Shown: positions 1-10,620, numbered from the stretch's first letter. The stretch is DNA of 64,000 nucleotides from Pictodentalium vernedei (GCA_031216915.1 CM062294.1:29589128-29653127); one strand, 5' to 3'. A program made the numbers and translations. The notes: generated by a model not told the origin, from the letters alone.

Positions 1-520
1 TTACAAGGGAAAATGTTGGTACAAATGGATGGACGGACAGAGGTCTCCACTAGATACCCCTTCGACTTTCAAGGCGTGGGGGGAGGGGGGGCATAAAAAC
101 ACCAGAAAGAATTTCATGACACATGGAATTCTTGCATTGGACAAACTATTTTGAAATATAAATATTATAAAAATGTAATCCGAGATGATTTATTCTTATA
201 AAGATCTCTGTCTATTTACAATTGTACATTTTTAATATTACAAACATATGTAAAACATTATGGTTGTTAATAAAAACTAACAAATACAAAATGAACGATT
301 GTTGCACACTTCAGAATTCGGGCAAGTAGTGGACAACATCAGCACCCATGACTGCCATTTCGATCAGCCAGAAAATTTCTGGACTGCTGCTGTACATGCA
401 TTCCACACTGCACAATGATCACTAACCTTTCAGGTACAATGGAATACCCACTTTGCCAGTGAAAAAATATTCAATTTAGATTCCACAAAGAAGATGCTCC
501 TCAGGCCATTTTTTATAGAT
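1..520. other. No gene; repeat-derived flank
   Basis: The first 120 bases carry a 'ggatggacggacagag' stretch and a G-rich run, resembling the dispersed repeat seen again at 7050-8360. From 180 to 500 the sequence is AT-rich with no long reading frame. The segment around 420-500 ('ggaatacccactttgccag') resembles the fragments at 4675 and 5300. Nothing else is recognisable. Confidence 0.4.
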
Positions 521-728
521 GGATAATCTACAGAATAACTTGGGCGGTGGACAACAGTGTGTAGAGGGATAATAAACTTGGGTGGTGGACATATATTGAG
601 GGATAATCTACAGAATAACTTGGGTGGTGGACATACATAGAGGGATAATCTACAGAATAACTTGGGTGGTGGACATCAGTATATAGAGAGATAATCTACA
701 GAATAACTTGGGTGGTGGCCATCCGTGT
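521..728 (+). repeat. Tandem repeat, about 34-46 bp unit, 5 copies
   Basis: Five head-to-tail copies start near 521, 567, 601, 643 and 690. The shared core is 'ataatctacagaataactt' followed by 'gggtggtgg'. The second copy is shortened. Most variation lies in a short 'acat/agtgtatag' linker. A single related unit recurs at about 5502-5535, so the unit is dispersed as well as tandem. No coding potential is seen. Confidence 0.85.
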
Positions 729-1181
729 GAAATTGTCCTGATTATACAAGTGGTACTGATTCGGCAGTATTCAAATTTCTGAGATGTCCTCAAAACCCTA
801 CTGTCTCCTCTTGAATTCTTCTTATATCATCAGCTCACCTGTTCAGGAAACCTGATGACAGAAGACTTCAAGAAGGTTCTGCTTCTAAAACTACTTTGAT
901 TGTCCATTTTGTATAATTCCCCTATTTTGATTTGCCTAAACAGCCAAGTCACCATTACAAACAATACCCGAGTGAAGAATGATAACGTTTATGGCTGTAT
1001 GATGTGTAATATCTACAACACAAGCAGTGAGACCTGATTTAATTTGATCCAAACTTTGAGACTGAAGTGCCCTATTCATTACTTCTCTCTGAGGGTGTAC
1101 CAAAGTAACAACCTACCATCAGATAAAAAAGAAACAGTAGTTTACTGATAGAATCAGATCTGAGAATTCATAAATTGCTGA

Positions 1182-1430
1182 TTAACCTTTTACCCAACGA
1201 ATCGCCTGCATCCGCCCGCGTTATATGCAAATTCAGCAGTTGAAAAAATATTATTTTTCAAAAAATTTCAACAAAACCATATCATGTGACCCCTCGTTGG
1301 AACGAGCCCATCGAGCTCGTTCCAACGAGGGGTCACATGATATGGTTTTGTTGAAATTTTTTGAAAAATTTGAAAAAATTATATTTAAAATAATAAATTT
1401 TGATATCGTCTGCGTTGGGTAAAGGGTTTA
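1182..1430. mobile_element. TTAA-flanked palindromic MITE, family A
   Basis: The left end is TTAACCTTTTACCCAACG; the right end reads CGTTGGGTAAAGGG followed by TTTA, a one-base change from TTAA. The centre is a near-perfect hairpin: 'atcatgtgacccctcgttgg' and its reverse complement around a 'gagctcgttcc' core. TTAA targets with CCCTTT-type ends are typical of piggyBac-superfamily non-autonomous elements; that assignment is inferred because no transposase is present. About 249 bp. Confidence 0.8.
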
Positions 1431-1583
1431 GTCCTCAGATTAATTGTTTTCTAAATAACTTCCGTACATAAATGTACACAGCTGAATGGGACTGTGTTTC
1501 TACATTATTGTTGGCTGCCAGAGTCTTGTTTGAAAGATCACAATGTGTTCTGCCAAGATAAACACATCCTACAAATATAGTTC

Positions 1584-1816
1584 TTAACTGGTTGTGTGCT
1601 AGAAGCCTCTATCATGGCTTTCAAGAAACTGAGGCCATATTCCATATTCAGTCAAATGCAAAAAATATTTTGTTTATATAAATCTGTTTTATTACAAATT
1701 ATTGGAGAGTGCTGAAAGGCTCTCTCCAATAATTTGTAACACAATAATTTGTAATACAACAAATTGTGATGAAGAAATTCATACCACCAAAAATAATCTA
1801 GCCCTCAACCAGTTAA
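1584..1816. mobile_element. TTAA-flanked MITE, family F
   Basis: Ends are TTAACTGGTTGTGTGCTAGA on the left and CTAGCCCTCAACCAGTTAA on the right, so TTAA lies on both sides. The middle holds a hairpin built on 'attattggagagtgc' and its complement near 1700-1740. Related copies occur at 4407-4671, 22027-22645 and 62097-62326, with fragments at 20832, 25541 and 56209. Confidence 0.75.
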
Positions 1817-1915
1817 GGATGAATACACTTAGGACATTTTTTTATAGCAATCCAAGAAGAGCAGTTTCTGGATGTATGGGGACTTGAGGGTTTTAAATAC
1901 TCTGAAGGGGAAATT

Positions 1916-2166
1916 TTAACCCTCTACCCAATGTACCGGCTATATCTGGCCCGCATTGTTCACGAAAATCACCATTTTGATTTTAGTATTTTTCCATTTG
2001 TTTTGCTCCACAACATAGCTTATAATTACTTATTAGAAAATTTCATGGAACTCATTCCAGTGAGGATTATAAACTATATTTTGCAGCAAAAATAAAGATG
2101 AAAATGATCAGTTATTCAAGAATTGTTTTAAAACTGATATTTCCATTGTGTTATGTAAAGGTTTAA
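1916..2166. mobile_element. TTAA-flanked MITE, family B (degenerate)
   Basis: Begins TTAACCCTCTACCCAATG and ends GTAAAGGTTTAA. The interior carries worn forms of the family B hairpin ('caacatagcttataa' and its partner near 2070). Its right TTAA at 2163-2166 is also the left TTAA of the next element, so the two abut. Confidence 0.65.
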
Positions 2167-2355
2167 CCCTTTGACCCCAATGCACAGGATATCAAAATTT
2201 ATTATTTTAAATATTATTTTTTCAATTTTATCAAAAGCTTTCAACAAAACCATATCATGTGACCTCTCATAAGAGTGAGCTTGACAGGCTCCTTCCAAAC
2301 AGGGACACATATAGTTTTGTTGACATGTTTAGTAGAAATTTCTTTTTTTTTTTAA
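2163..2355. mobile_element. TTAA MITE, family A, right end lost
   Basis: Starts TTAACCCTTTGACCCCAATG and contains the family A 'accatatcatgtgacc' arm followed by a degraded partner arm. The expected right terminal sequence is missing and the element stops at the TTAA of the next copy. Confidence 0.6.
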
Positions 2356-2606
2356 CCCTTTACCCAATGCAGACGATATCAAAATTTATTATTTTAAATA
2401 TTATTTTTTCAAATTTTTCAAAAAATTTCAACAAAACCATATCATGTGACCCCTCGTAAAAACGAGCTCAACGAGATCGTTCCAACGAGGGGCCACATGA
2501 TATGGTTTTGTTAAAATTTTTTGAAAAAATAATATTTTTACAGTGTAAGTGCTGAATTTGCATATTACGTGGGCGGATGCGGCCGATTCATTGGGTAAAG
2601 GGTTAA
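2352..2606. mobile_element. TTAA-flanked palindromic MITE, family A
   Basis: A well-preserved copy of about 255 bp, from TTAACCCTTTACCCAATG to CATTGGGTAAAGGGTTAA. The central hairpin is intact around 2440-2515. The two ends are not mirror images inside the first 18 bp: the left continues 'cagacgatatc' and the right 'gggcggatgcggccgatt', as in the copies at 1182, 39402 and 55970. Confidence 0.85.
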
Positions 2607-2660
2607 CTGCTTAATTTTGAAATTATGAGATCAGATGTGGTTGATTTGTTAGGTAAAGGT

Positions 2661-2860
2661 TTAAGCACTTGGTTGGATCTTCACCTAAAACTATTTTTAC
2701 CCATAATGCACATGGAATTTAATCAATTCAGTCTTATTTGAAAGATGTGAGTGTGTTCTGTCAAACAAGACTGAATCGCTTAAATTCCTACTGTTGTATT
2801 ATGGAAAAAAGTTGCAGGTGAGAAATTTTGATATTTCTACATCATTGTGGAGAGGGTTAA
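2661..2860. mobile_element. TTAA-flanked palindromic MITE, family C
   Basis: TTAA at both ends with an interior palindrome built from 'ttcagtcttatttgaaag' and 'caaacaagactgaat'. It matches the better-preserved copy at 5598-5801. A 59-bp remnant at 2603-2664 ('ttaggtaaaggtttaa') lies between it and the preceding element, again sharing TTAAs. Confidence 0.65.
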
Positions 2861-2892
2861 AGTTTGTTCCAAAAATTAATTTCCATACTCTT

Positions 2893-3137
2893 TTAACCCT
2901 TTACCTAACCTGAAAAGCAGACGACACTTGCAAAAATAATTCTTGAATAACTAATTTTTTTCATTTTTTTGTCTCAAAAACATAGGTTATGACCCCTCGT
3001 TGGAACGAGCTCGTTCCAACGAGGGGTCATAACCTATGTTTTTGAGACAAAAAAATGAAAAAAATAATGAAAAGTAATTGGCGATTTTTGAGAATAGCAC
3101 TGGCCGGTTTTGGCCATTACGTTAGGTAAAGGGTTTA
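2893..3137. mobile_element. TTAA-flanked palindromic MITE, family B
   Basis: Begins TTAACCCTTTACCTAACC. The right end is TTAGGTAAAGGG with TTTA in place of TTAA. The hairpin arms are 'cataggttatgacccctcg' and its complement, meeting at the 'gagctcgttccaacgagg' core that family A also has. It lies between family-poor sequence and the array that starts at 3540. Confidence 0.8.
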
Positions 3138-3539
3138 TACCCTCAAGACTTGACTGACATTTTATCCATACTTTTCAAGACCTTTTCCAGACCAATACAA
3201 ATTTCCATCTTTTTTTTTCAAGAATTTCAAAATGGTGTAAAAACCCTGCTGAAATAAGAAAAGTCTAAGCCTGTTTTAGGCACAGTGTTTTTCAGTCATC
3301 AGTGTAAAATATGTAAATATGGTGATTATTTGAATTCTTGGCAACTCTCCATCCACCCAAAATTGAATTAGAGAATAAATATTACCACATTTCATTGATA
3401 TTTACTATTTCAGTGAGGGAGTGCCTGTAAACCAAAACCATTTCTTAAAAATGCCGATAGGATCACCGATCCAATGTCGAGTTGTGACAGCACAAAAGTG
3501 AGTTTAATCTTTATCAACTTATCGTCCAGAAACCAGTTG

Positions 3540-4330
3540 TTTACAATTTACAGTGTGAAGGGTCAATGTGACCTTTGACCTAGTGATTCCAAAATAAATA
3601 GGGCTCTTTCTTGCACCAATGCCAACCAACCTATGAAGTTTCATGAACGTGGGTGGAACCATTGTCAAATTATCATCTGGAAACCAATTGTTTACGATTT
3701 ATCATGTTCATGGTCACTATGACCTTGACCTTTGACTTAGCAAGTTCAAAATAGTGGTCTTCCACTCACCTAGGCCAACCTACTTATGAAGTTTCATTAA
3801 TGTGGGTCAAACCATTATCAAGTTATCATCCGGAAACCAATTAATTGTTCACGATTTACTATGTTGAAGGTCACTGTGACCTTGACCTTTCACCTAGCAA
3901 GTACAAAATACATAAAGTTCTTCCTCTCACTGATACCAACCTACCTGTGAAGTTTCATGAATGTGGGTTGAACCATTATCAAGTTATCGGAAATCAATTG
4001 TTTTGATTTACTATGTTCAGGGTCACTGTTACCTTGACCTTTGACCTAGCGCATCCAAAATAAAGAGGGTTCTTCCTCTCACGAAGGTCAACCTACTTAT
4101 GAAGTTTCGTGGGTTCAACCAGTCAAGTTATCTGGAAACCATTTGTTTATGATTTAGTGTGTTCAAGGTCACTGTGACCTTCACCATTGAGCTAGTGAGT
4201 CCAAAATAAATAGGGTTCTTCCTCTCACTAAGGCCTACCTACCTATGAAGTTTCATGAATGTGGGTCAAACCATTATCAAGCTATCATCCGGAAACCAAT
4301 TGTTTACGCCTGAAGCCGCCCGTCCACCCA
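3540..4330. repeat. Degenerate tandem array with nuclear-receptor-type palindromes
   Basis: Five units of about 145-160 bp share the order 'aggtcactgtgaccttgacc', 'ccaaaataaatagg', 'gaagtttcatgaatgtggg' and 'ggaaaccaattgtttac'. GGTCAnnnTGACC, the estrogen-response-element palindrome, is perfect at 3561-3573, 3712-3724, 3869-3881 and 4167-4179, and has one mismatch at 4021-4033. A TGACCTTTGACC direct-repeat motif follows in several units. No long reading frame is present. Regulatory activity is not shown by the sequence alone. Confidence 0.8.
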
Positions 4331-4406
4331 CCGCCATTCACCAAACTATAAGTCGAGTTTGACTTCGTCACAACTCTGCTAAAAATTATTATTCAGTAAA
4401 ACCCTG

Positions 4407-4671
4407 TTAACTGGTTAGGTGCTAGAAGCCAATATCGGGGCTTTCAGAAAAATTAGGGTACCAGAGCAAAAACCAATATTTTACTTGTTCATGTTTCATA
4501 TTCAGTCAAATACAAATAATATTTTACTTATACAAAGTAGTTCTATTACAAATTATCAGAGAGTGCCTGTGGGTGTGGTGCCTGTGGGCACTCTCCATTA
4601 ATTTGTAATAAAACAAATTTTGAATAACAAATTGAGACCACCAAAAATAATCTAGCCTTCTAACCAGTTAA
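4407..4671. mobile_element. TTAA-flanked MITE, family F
   Basis: Left end TTAACTGGTTAGGTGCTAGA, right end TAGCCTTCTAACCAGTTAA. The centre has the 'attatcagagagtgcc' hairpin at 4550-4610. About 265 bp; better preserved at the termini than the 1584 copy. Confidence 0.8.
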
Positions 4672-4957
4672 CTGAATATCCACTTTGTCAGTGAAAAATA
4701 TTCTATTTACATGAGCACTCATTAACAGGATTTAGGTTATTTTCCTAAATTATGGTGATAAACTAAGCATTTATTCTATTATAGATTGTTTGCAATGGCT
4801 CATGGAGTCAGGAAGCATGGCCAAAACGAAATATAATAGATTAAATACTGACATTTGGTGTACCGAGGCCAGTAAGGTCCATAACATCTTGAACTCTTTG
4901 GTAGATTACACGATTCTTATTCAAGTAACAGGAGTTTACTCTATAACCTATATGCAA

Positions 4958-5236
4958 TTAACCTTTACCCAATGCAGACATCAAAATTTATTATTTTAAA
5001 TTTAAAAAAAAAAAATTTCAAAATCATATGTAACCTCTACTGAAACAAGCTCGATGAGGGGGTCACATGATATGGTTTTGTGGTCGATGAGGGGTCACAT
5101 GATATGGTTTTGTGGTCGATGAGGGGTTACATGATATGGTTTTGTTGGAAGTTTTTTTGAAAATAAAAAAAATGTTCAATTGCTGAATTGCATATTACGC
5201 AGACAGATTGGGTCGATTAGTTAGGTAAAGGGTTAA
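4958..5236. mobile_element. TTAA-flanked MITE, family A, with expanded core
   Basis: Ends TTAACCTTTACCCAATG and TTAGGTAAAGGGTTAA. Where other copies have one hairpin arm, this copy has three direct repeats of 'gtcgatgaggggtcacatg' plus 'atatggttttg' at about 5054-5150, so the right arm has expanded. The left arm is degraded. Confidence 0.75.
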
Positions 5237-5571
5237 CAGATCAAATTTGCAATGAAGGCTATTGTAAATGATTTGGTGTTTGAAAATTATATTAAATTAA
5301 CATGGTTATTCAGTTAAAAAATATCCAATTAAGTGAGCTCCATGGTATTAGGCCCCACAAAGTATATCTAGTGTTTCACTGGCCATATTTTTGTGAAGCT
5401 GCATGGGGGCAGGCGGTTTATTTTATTTTTGTAATTATTTCTTTGCCATCAAAAGTTCATAATAAATTTATTATTGATTTGTTTTATGTTTCAGGTCTCA
5501 TTATCTACAGAATAGAATGGGTGGTGGTGTATTTCATCCCATGAGTGCAAGAAGGCTTTACAGTGCTAAAG

Positions 5572-6160
5572 CATTATTATTACTTATTTATTGGTGTTTA
5601 ACGCTCTGCACACTGATGTCAAAATATCCAGATTTCATATAGCCATTTTTCCCATAATGCAACTGGGAATTTAACCAATTCAATCTTGTTTGAAATGAGC
5701 TCTGTCAAACAAGATTGAATTGGTTAAATTTCTAGTTGCATTATGGGAAGAATTTGCACCCTGAACTTTAGATATTTCGACATCAGTGTGCAGGGGCTTA
5801 AGGTCACAATGGCTAATCATGACCGTTACAGTTTTACGGGTGGAGGAAGCCGGAGTACCTGGAGAGAACCACCGAGCAGCTGCCAGCTGCCAGCTCCCCA
5901 ACATCGTAACTGCGCACTACAGCAGAGGCAGGTTTAGATTGGTTGAAGACATGTGCACCAGCAACGTGCAGTACGCCTCAGTATGCGGTGTCATCGGGCC
6001 CCCATGTGGACAATGGAAGTTAAGTGCCTTGCCCAAGGACACAACGCGAGAGTCAGAATCGATCGCTCAGACGGTCACCCATCCGAGGACTAACCGGACT
6101 CAACGTTGCTTAACTTCAGTGATCTGATGAGAACCGCTTACCGCAATGCCACCGCGCCCT
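5572..6160 (-). mobile_element. 5S rRNA-headed SINE, interrupted by a TTAA MITE
   Basis: Read on the minus strand, the head matches 5S rRNA: AGTTAAGCAACG (plus 6104-6115) is the box A region and GGATGGGTGACC (plus 6073-6084) the box C region. The body ('ggttctctccaggtactccg', 'cctccacccgtaaaactg') is the same one that follows tRNA-like heads at 41479-42300 and 47061-47434. The A-rich tail ends at about 5572. A TTAA element (5598-5801) has split the 3-prime tail. The 5S-like region is a pol III promoter remnant, not a 5S gene. Confidence 0.8.
5598..5801. mobile_element. TTAA-flanked palindromic MITE, family C, nested in SINE
   Basis: TTAA at 5598-5601 and 5798-5801. The ends are CGCTCTGCACACTGATGTC and GACATCAGTGTGCAGGGGC. 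The inner arms 'ccaattcaatcttgtttg' and 'caaacaagattgaattgg' form a strong hairpin. The surrounding SINE reads 'ggtgTTAAggtcac' once the element is ignored, which matches other SINE copies and shows the insertion directly. Confidence 0.85.
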
Positions 6161-6747
6161 CTACTAAAGCATTGCAAAGCCTTGTTGCACTCAAGGGACA
6201 AATTTAGCAATTTTATTAACTTGGGTAAAATATCAGACATAAATATTTACTTTTTATTTTTTCACGAGACAATGCTACCCCCAAAATGACCCTGCAAGAG
6301 GGTCTGAGAACAAGATTTTAACTTTTTTATGTCTTATCAGGTCAATATTATCCATAGGTAGACAAGTTCATGAAAGGATAATGATTGACAAGATAAATAT
6401 ACTATAAATCTATCACATATATTACAATATTCACATTTAAACAAAGTATAGAGATCGCATTCACACATGTCAGTTGAAAGAAAATTCAAGGACTTTCCCC
6501 CCAGACATTCTCACCCATTCACAATGAGCATTGAAAAATACAAAACAATTTAATATAACAAGTCATTTTTTGAGCTGAAAATAAACAAAAACAAGTTTCT
6601 CGAATCAGGGTAAATCAGCCGCATACAAATTCTTTTAGAATTCAAAATAATATATTGTCACAAAAAGTCAAGCTTCCAAAAAACCCCCAAAAGCTTCAGC
6701 CTTAATGATATATGCCAAGCTAAATTTATAACATCTTAACATTTTAT

Positions 6748-6982
6748 TTAACCCCCTGCATGCTGCTGGTGGATATTCCCGACAAGACAGGATTTCTCTT
6801 GCCCCTGAAATAAGCATAATTTGGGCATCTTTAATCAATTTTTCTCCCATTAAAATGAATGGATTTTCTCCCCAATGATTTCTTGAGTTAAATGAATTTG
6901 TCATCAAATCTAGTCATGGCTGCTTAACAGCAGCCATGACTAGATTTGATGAAAATTATCCTGAAAATACTCAGCGGGTTAA
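6748..6982. mobile_element. TTAA-flanked MITE with central hairpin
   Basis: Left TTAACCCCCTGC, right CAGCGGGTTAA. The centre is a perfect hairpin of 'catcaaatctagtcatggct' with its complement separated by about 8 bases (6902-6952). Its terminal sequence differs from families A, B and F, so it is a separate TTAA family. The 600 bases to its left hold no recognisable gene. Confidence 0.65.
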
Positions 6983-7049
6983 GAATTAACTAGAGGTACT
7001 GTGAGCAAACTCACAAAGTGATACCCCCGCACCTGAAATGTATAAGTTA

Positions 7050-7413
7050 GATTATCTCCTCTTGGAAACGGAAACGGAATTATACTGCTTCATGCACATC
7101 TTCATATGGAGTTCTTACATTGTGTAAAGTTTCATGAAAATTCTTGTAACGGTTTAGGAGGAGTTGTGCTTACAAGGATGGACAGACGGTATAAGATTAT
7201 CTCCCCTTGGAAATGTCAGAACGGAATTATATTGCTTCATGCACATCTTCATATGGAGTTCTTCCATTGTGTAAAGTTTCATGAAAATTCTTCCAATGGT
7301 TTTGGAGGAGTTGCGCTTACAAAGATGGACAGATGGACAGACAGATGGACGGACGGACAGACAGACAGGGTGATTCCTATATACCCCCCCAAACTTTGTT
7401 TGCGGGAGGTATA
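7050..7413 (+). repeat. Direct duplication, about 138 bp unit, ending in ggacagac microsatellite
   Basis: Two copies of a unit with 'ttcatgcacatcttcatatg' and 'gtgtaaagtttcatgaaaat' lie at about 7060-7195 and 7196-7335. They are followed by a 'gatggacagacagatggacg' run and a terminal 'gcgggaggtataat'. Related material with the same ending 'ggaggtataata' continues in 7800-8360. Short reading frames here follow the repeat and are not genes. Confidence 0.65.
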
Positions 7414-8475
7414 ATTATGGATGTTTAAGGTCACTTTCAGCATGTATGACAATATCATGATCGCAACATTAACACAATCAATTATACCTATATTCTACTC
7501 ACCATCTTTCACTGGTAAAAACCAGTGAAACAGAACTTGTTTACGGCGGTAAACAAGCACTGTTCCCCTTTCTGAAGGTACCTACGAGGGAACCTCCAGC
7601 ATAAAAAAAAATGCTGAGAGTATAACCAATCATATACAAAAGATCCAATAATTATCCGAAGATTATTTGAAAAAATATTACTAAGAAAGGTAAAACATAT
7701 TGCAATCTGTGAGCAACTGTTATTTTTTCAATGACATGCAAATGTGTTTTTTTAACAAACTGCAAGGCAAAGTCAACAAGAGATTGCCCCAAAGAGGCTG
7801 GCATACCCCCACAGGGGAGCAAGTTGAGGGATGGAGCTGTATCCGGATGGACAAAATACAAAATCTAAAAGTAAGGGCTGCAACTCAGGTGACAATAGTG
7901 TGGCTCCTGCAGAAGCGTTACATCCTATGCATGCCAAATTTCACTGAAATCCATCCACTCATTGCCGAGATATGGATCTGGATGGATGCATATAATCCAA
8001 TATATTCCCCAATCTCTTCAAGTGTGGGGGTAAAAAATACTGAATTTCATTGAAATCCATCCACTCACTGCCAAAATATGGATGAGGATGGACCGACAGG
8101 TGGCTACACGTTCTTACTTGTGGGGTTTTTCCCATGTTAAACCCTAACCCCACAAGGTAAAAAAATTAACCTCACAGTGCAAAAAATACCCCCCCCCCCC
8201 CCAAGTGGCCACTGTACTAACCCAACCCCACAACTACCAGTGACCCAAACTTGTAAACCTCACACTGTACCTCTGATAAGCCTGGATGGACAGATGGATG
8301 GACAGACCCATGTAATCCAGTACACTCCCCAATCTCTTCAACAGGAGGTATAATAGAGACAGATGGATGGTTGGATGGACACATGTGATCTTTTCAAGAG
8401 TTTGGGTAAAATATTTTTTTTTAATTTGGTGTGTTTACAAGGTATGATTGGAGCCATGTACATTTACTCTTTGGG
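7414..8475. repeat. Repeat-derived intergenic sequence
   Basis: Contains a small hairpin ('acttgtttacggcggtaaac' near 7540), two 'tcattgaaatccatccactc' units at about 7948 and 8048, a C tract near 8190 and a 'ggatggacagatggatgg' run at 8285. These belong to the same dispersed repeat style as 7050-7413. No coding sequence is supported. Confidence 0.45.
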
Positions 8476-8483
8476 GTTTGCAC

Positions 8484-9152
8484 CAGGTATGTCAACCGGT
8501 ACCTGTACTGTTACCGGTACTGCCAGTTCCCTCAGGCTCCAATCGGCACTGGTACTGAAGCTTTTACCGGTACAAGGACAAAATTATTTTATGGGGAAAT
8601 TCCTATCTGAACCCTTCTGTAAACATGCTAATAATTCATCCCCCGAGTTCTAATGTGTTCTATGTGCCAGTAGGCACATAGAACACATTGGTACTCCGGG
8701 GACAAATTGTGTATGGCACACTAACATGACATACTTTCAGCTTATTTGTGAATGAACATATCAAAACACTCTACAGGGGAATGTTCTGCCTGCACCACCA
8801 CCTCGATAAGGCTGATCATTTTAACTTTCCAAACGTGGCATCAAAGACAATGAAAGTACCGTCATCGGCTACTTCAAAGCAATTATTCTGTGGCGACATC
8901 AAAGTAATCATAAAGAACAATGTTTGTGCTTTATGATTACTTTGATGTTGCCGCAGAATAATTGGTACAATGCCATGTTTGTCTTTGCGATCTTGGGGAC
9001 TGGGTCAGTTTAAATGCAAATTTCTCCCATCTGATTGTGATATGTCACCCAATTGTTGATTTGTCCCTGTACCAGTACCGCTTTTGGCGGGACAGGCTCT
9101 GTCCCATTCCGGTACCGTTTATGTTGGTACCGGCGGTACTTTGACATGCCTG
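8484..9152. mobile_element. hAT-type non-autonomous element (669 bp)
   Basis: Terminal inverted repeats CAGGTATGTCAACCGGTACC and GGTACTTTGACATGCCTG are flanked by the 8-bp duplications GTTTGCAC (8476-8483) and GTTTGCGC (9153-9160), one mismatch. An 8-bp duplication and CAG..CTG ends are typical of hAT elements. No transposase frame is present. Two strong hairpins lie inside, at about 8645-8690 and 8875-8965. Confidence 0.8.
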
Positions 9153-9577
9153 GTTTGCGCACACCAGGATACAACTCTATAGCAAGATAAGACCTGAGTA
9201 AAGGTACATTTTGCCAATACATTTATTTTGACACTGAAGAGTATTTGCACCAGAGACAGGGTGCTATTATACCGGTAACACCTAACTTAGCACAACAAAC
9301 AAGTATTGCTCCAATTCCCATGGTAACCATGAGAAAGATAAAGCCTAAAAAAAAATGGGACAAAAAATGATGTGCATACTTCTACAACCAAATATGTGCC
9401 CAAACACCAAATCTTTTGGTAAACATGGGAGTGATCTTCGGTGTCCTAGTTTTTTCTAAGCATGTCTTGGCTGCCCTTAGAGGCAGCCAAAACTTGCCTA
9501 GAAGCAACTGCAAAGTCACAGGATGTTGAATGTCAATGTGCAGCAAAAATGTATAAAAATCTCAAGGCCCTAAAGGG
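9153..9577. other. Intergenic, no gene recognised
   Basis: AT-rich sequence with short inverted repeats (for example 'ttggctgccc' with 'agaggcagccaa' at 9469-9490). It ends 'taaagggttaa', which looks like the right terminus of another TTAA element sharing its TTAA with the element at 9578. A left end for that element could not be found. Confidence 0.35.
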
Positions 9578-10045
9578 TTAACCCTTTACCTGACATGACT
9601 AGAAAATGGCACTTGCAAACAATGTTTTTGAAATAACAAAAATTTTAAATTGTTTATAGCTTCCTTTATTTATTTATTGGTGTTTTATTTTTGCACAATG
9701 ACTAATCGTGACGGCAACATGGATATAAAGTCAAGTTTAGTCAATTGTTTATAGCCATGTTGCCCATTTTAGAGGACTTGCACCCCAAGCATTGGTGATT
9801 TGATAATATTTTTACTGGTACAGAGCTTGTTTACCACAATAAACAAGCACTGCTTCACTTCCGGGGTTAGTTTCCAAAACATAGCTTATGATCATATATT
9901 AAAAAGAGTTGAACAAGCTCTTTACAATGTGCGGTCTTAAGCTATGTTTCGGAAGCAAAAACTGAAAATATAAAAATTTCAATGATGATTTTTGTGTATA
10001 GCACTTGTTGCATTTAGCCAATATGTTAGGTAATGGAATAAAATA
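9578..10045. mobile_element. TTAA MITE, family B, with nested SINE fragment
   Basis: Left end TTAACCCTTTACCTGACATG. The right end is worn ('gttaggtaatgg' near 10025). Arms with 'aaaacatagcttatgatc' and 'ctatgtttcggaag' flank the centre at 9880-9955. A SINE 3-prime fragment with 'atttatttattggtg' and 'caatgactaatcgtgacgg' sits at about 9665-9740, in the minus orientation. Confidence 0.55.
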
Positions 10046-10495
10046 ACAATCAGAGCTCCAGATAAGATTTTGGTGTAAAGATTCAACTTATTAGTAATCA
10101 GTATTTAATAACAATTTTATGGCATTAAATGCACACATGGGGCTCTATGGCTGTGCAAAATCAAAAAGGAACATTTTAATACCTGCAGGCCTGGCAATCT
10201 AGAAAATCAAGGAGTGCAAAACAGCTGCCCTCCTCAGATTTCTTGGGAGTGCAATTGCACCGGAAATTTTCAATGCAAAAACTTGTATTCTATTTTGTTA
10301 TATTCACTTCAAGGTATTAATATTGTGACTGAAAAATTGTATTACATTCAGCAACATAGCGGAAAAATTGGCATGCACATCTTCTCATTATTCAAAAAGT
10401 TGCATTCAATTATCTGACTGTTTTCTACATTCAAAATCTATCGAAATGCGACACAGAATGGGTCATGAATTATTGTGAATCAATGAAACATTGAC

Positions 10496-10572
10496 AAATC
10501 GTCCCCTGAATTCCAATGTGTTCTCTGTGCCAGTAAGCACAGAGAACACATTGGAACTCAGGGGACGAAATG
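10496..10572. repeat. Short perfect-like hairpin
   Basis: Arms 'cgtcccctgaattccaatgt' and 'acattggaactcaggggacg' flank an inner palindrome 'gttctctgtgccagtaag' / 'cacagagaac'. A related hairpin at 8632-8700 lies inside the hAT-type element. No terminal duplication could be assigned. Confidence 0.6.
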
Positions 10573-10620
10573 ATAATAGATTTTAAAGGCAGTCCCAAAC
10601 AGTTCTGGCATTCCAGAAAA

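Noticed and set aside
5049..5150. CRISPR-like array (three repeats of about 33 bp)
   Set aside because: The units are contiguous without unique spacers and are an expanded arm of a TTAA MITE in a eukaryotic genome.
6070..6132. 5S rRNA gene
   Set aside because: Only the internal promoter region matches and it continues into a SINE body and A-rich tail, so it is a SINE head.
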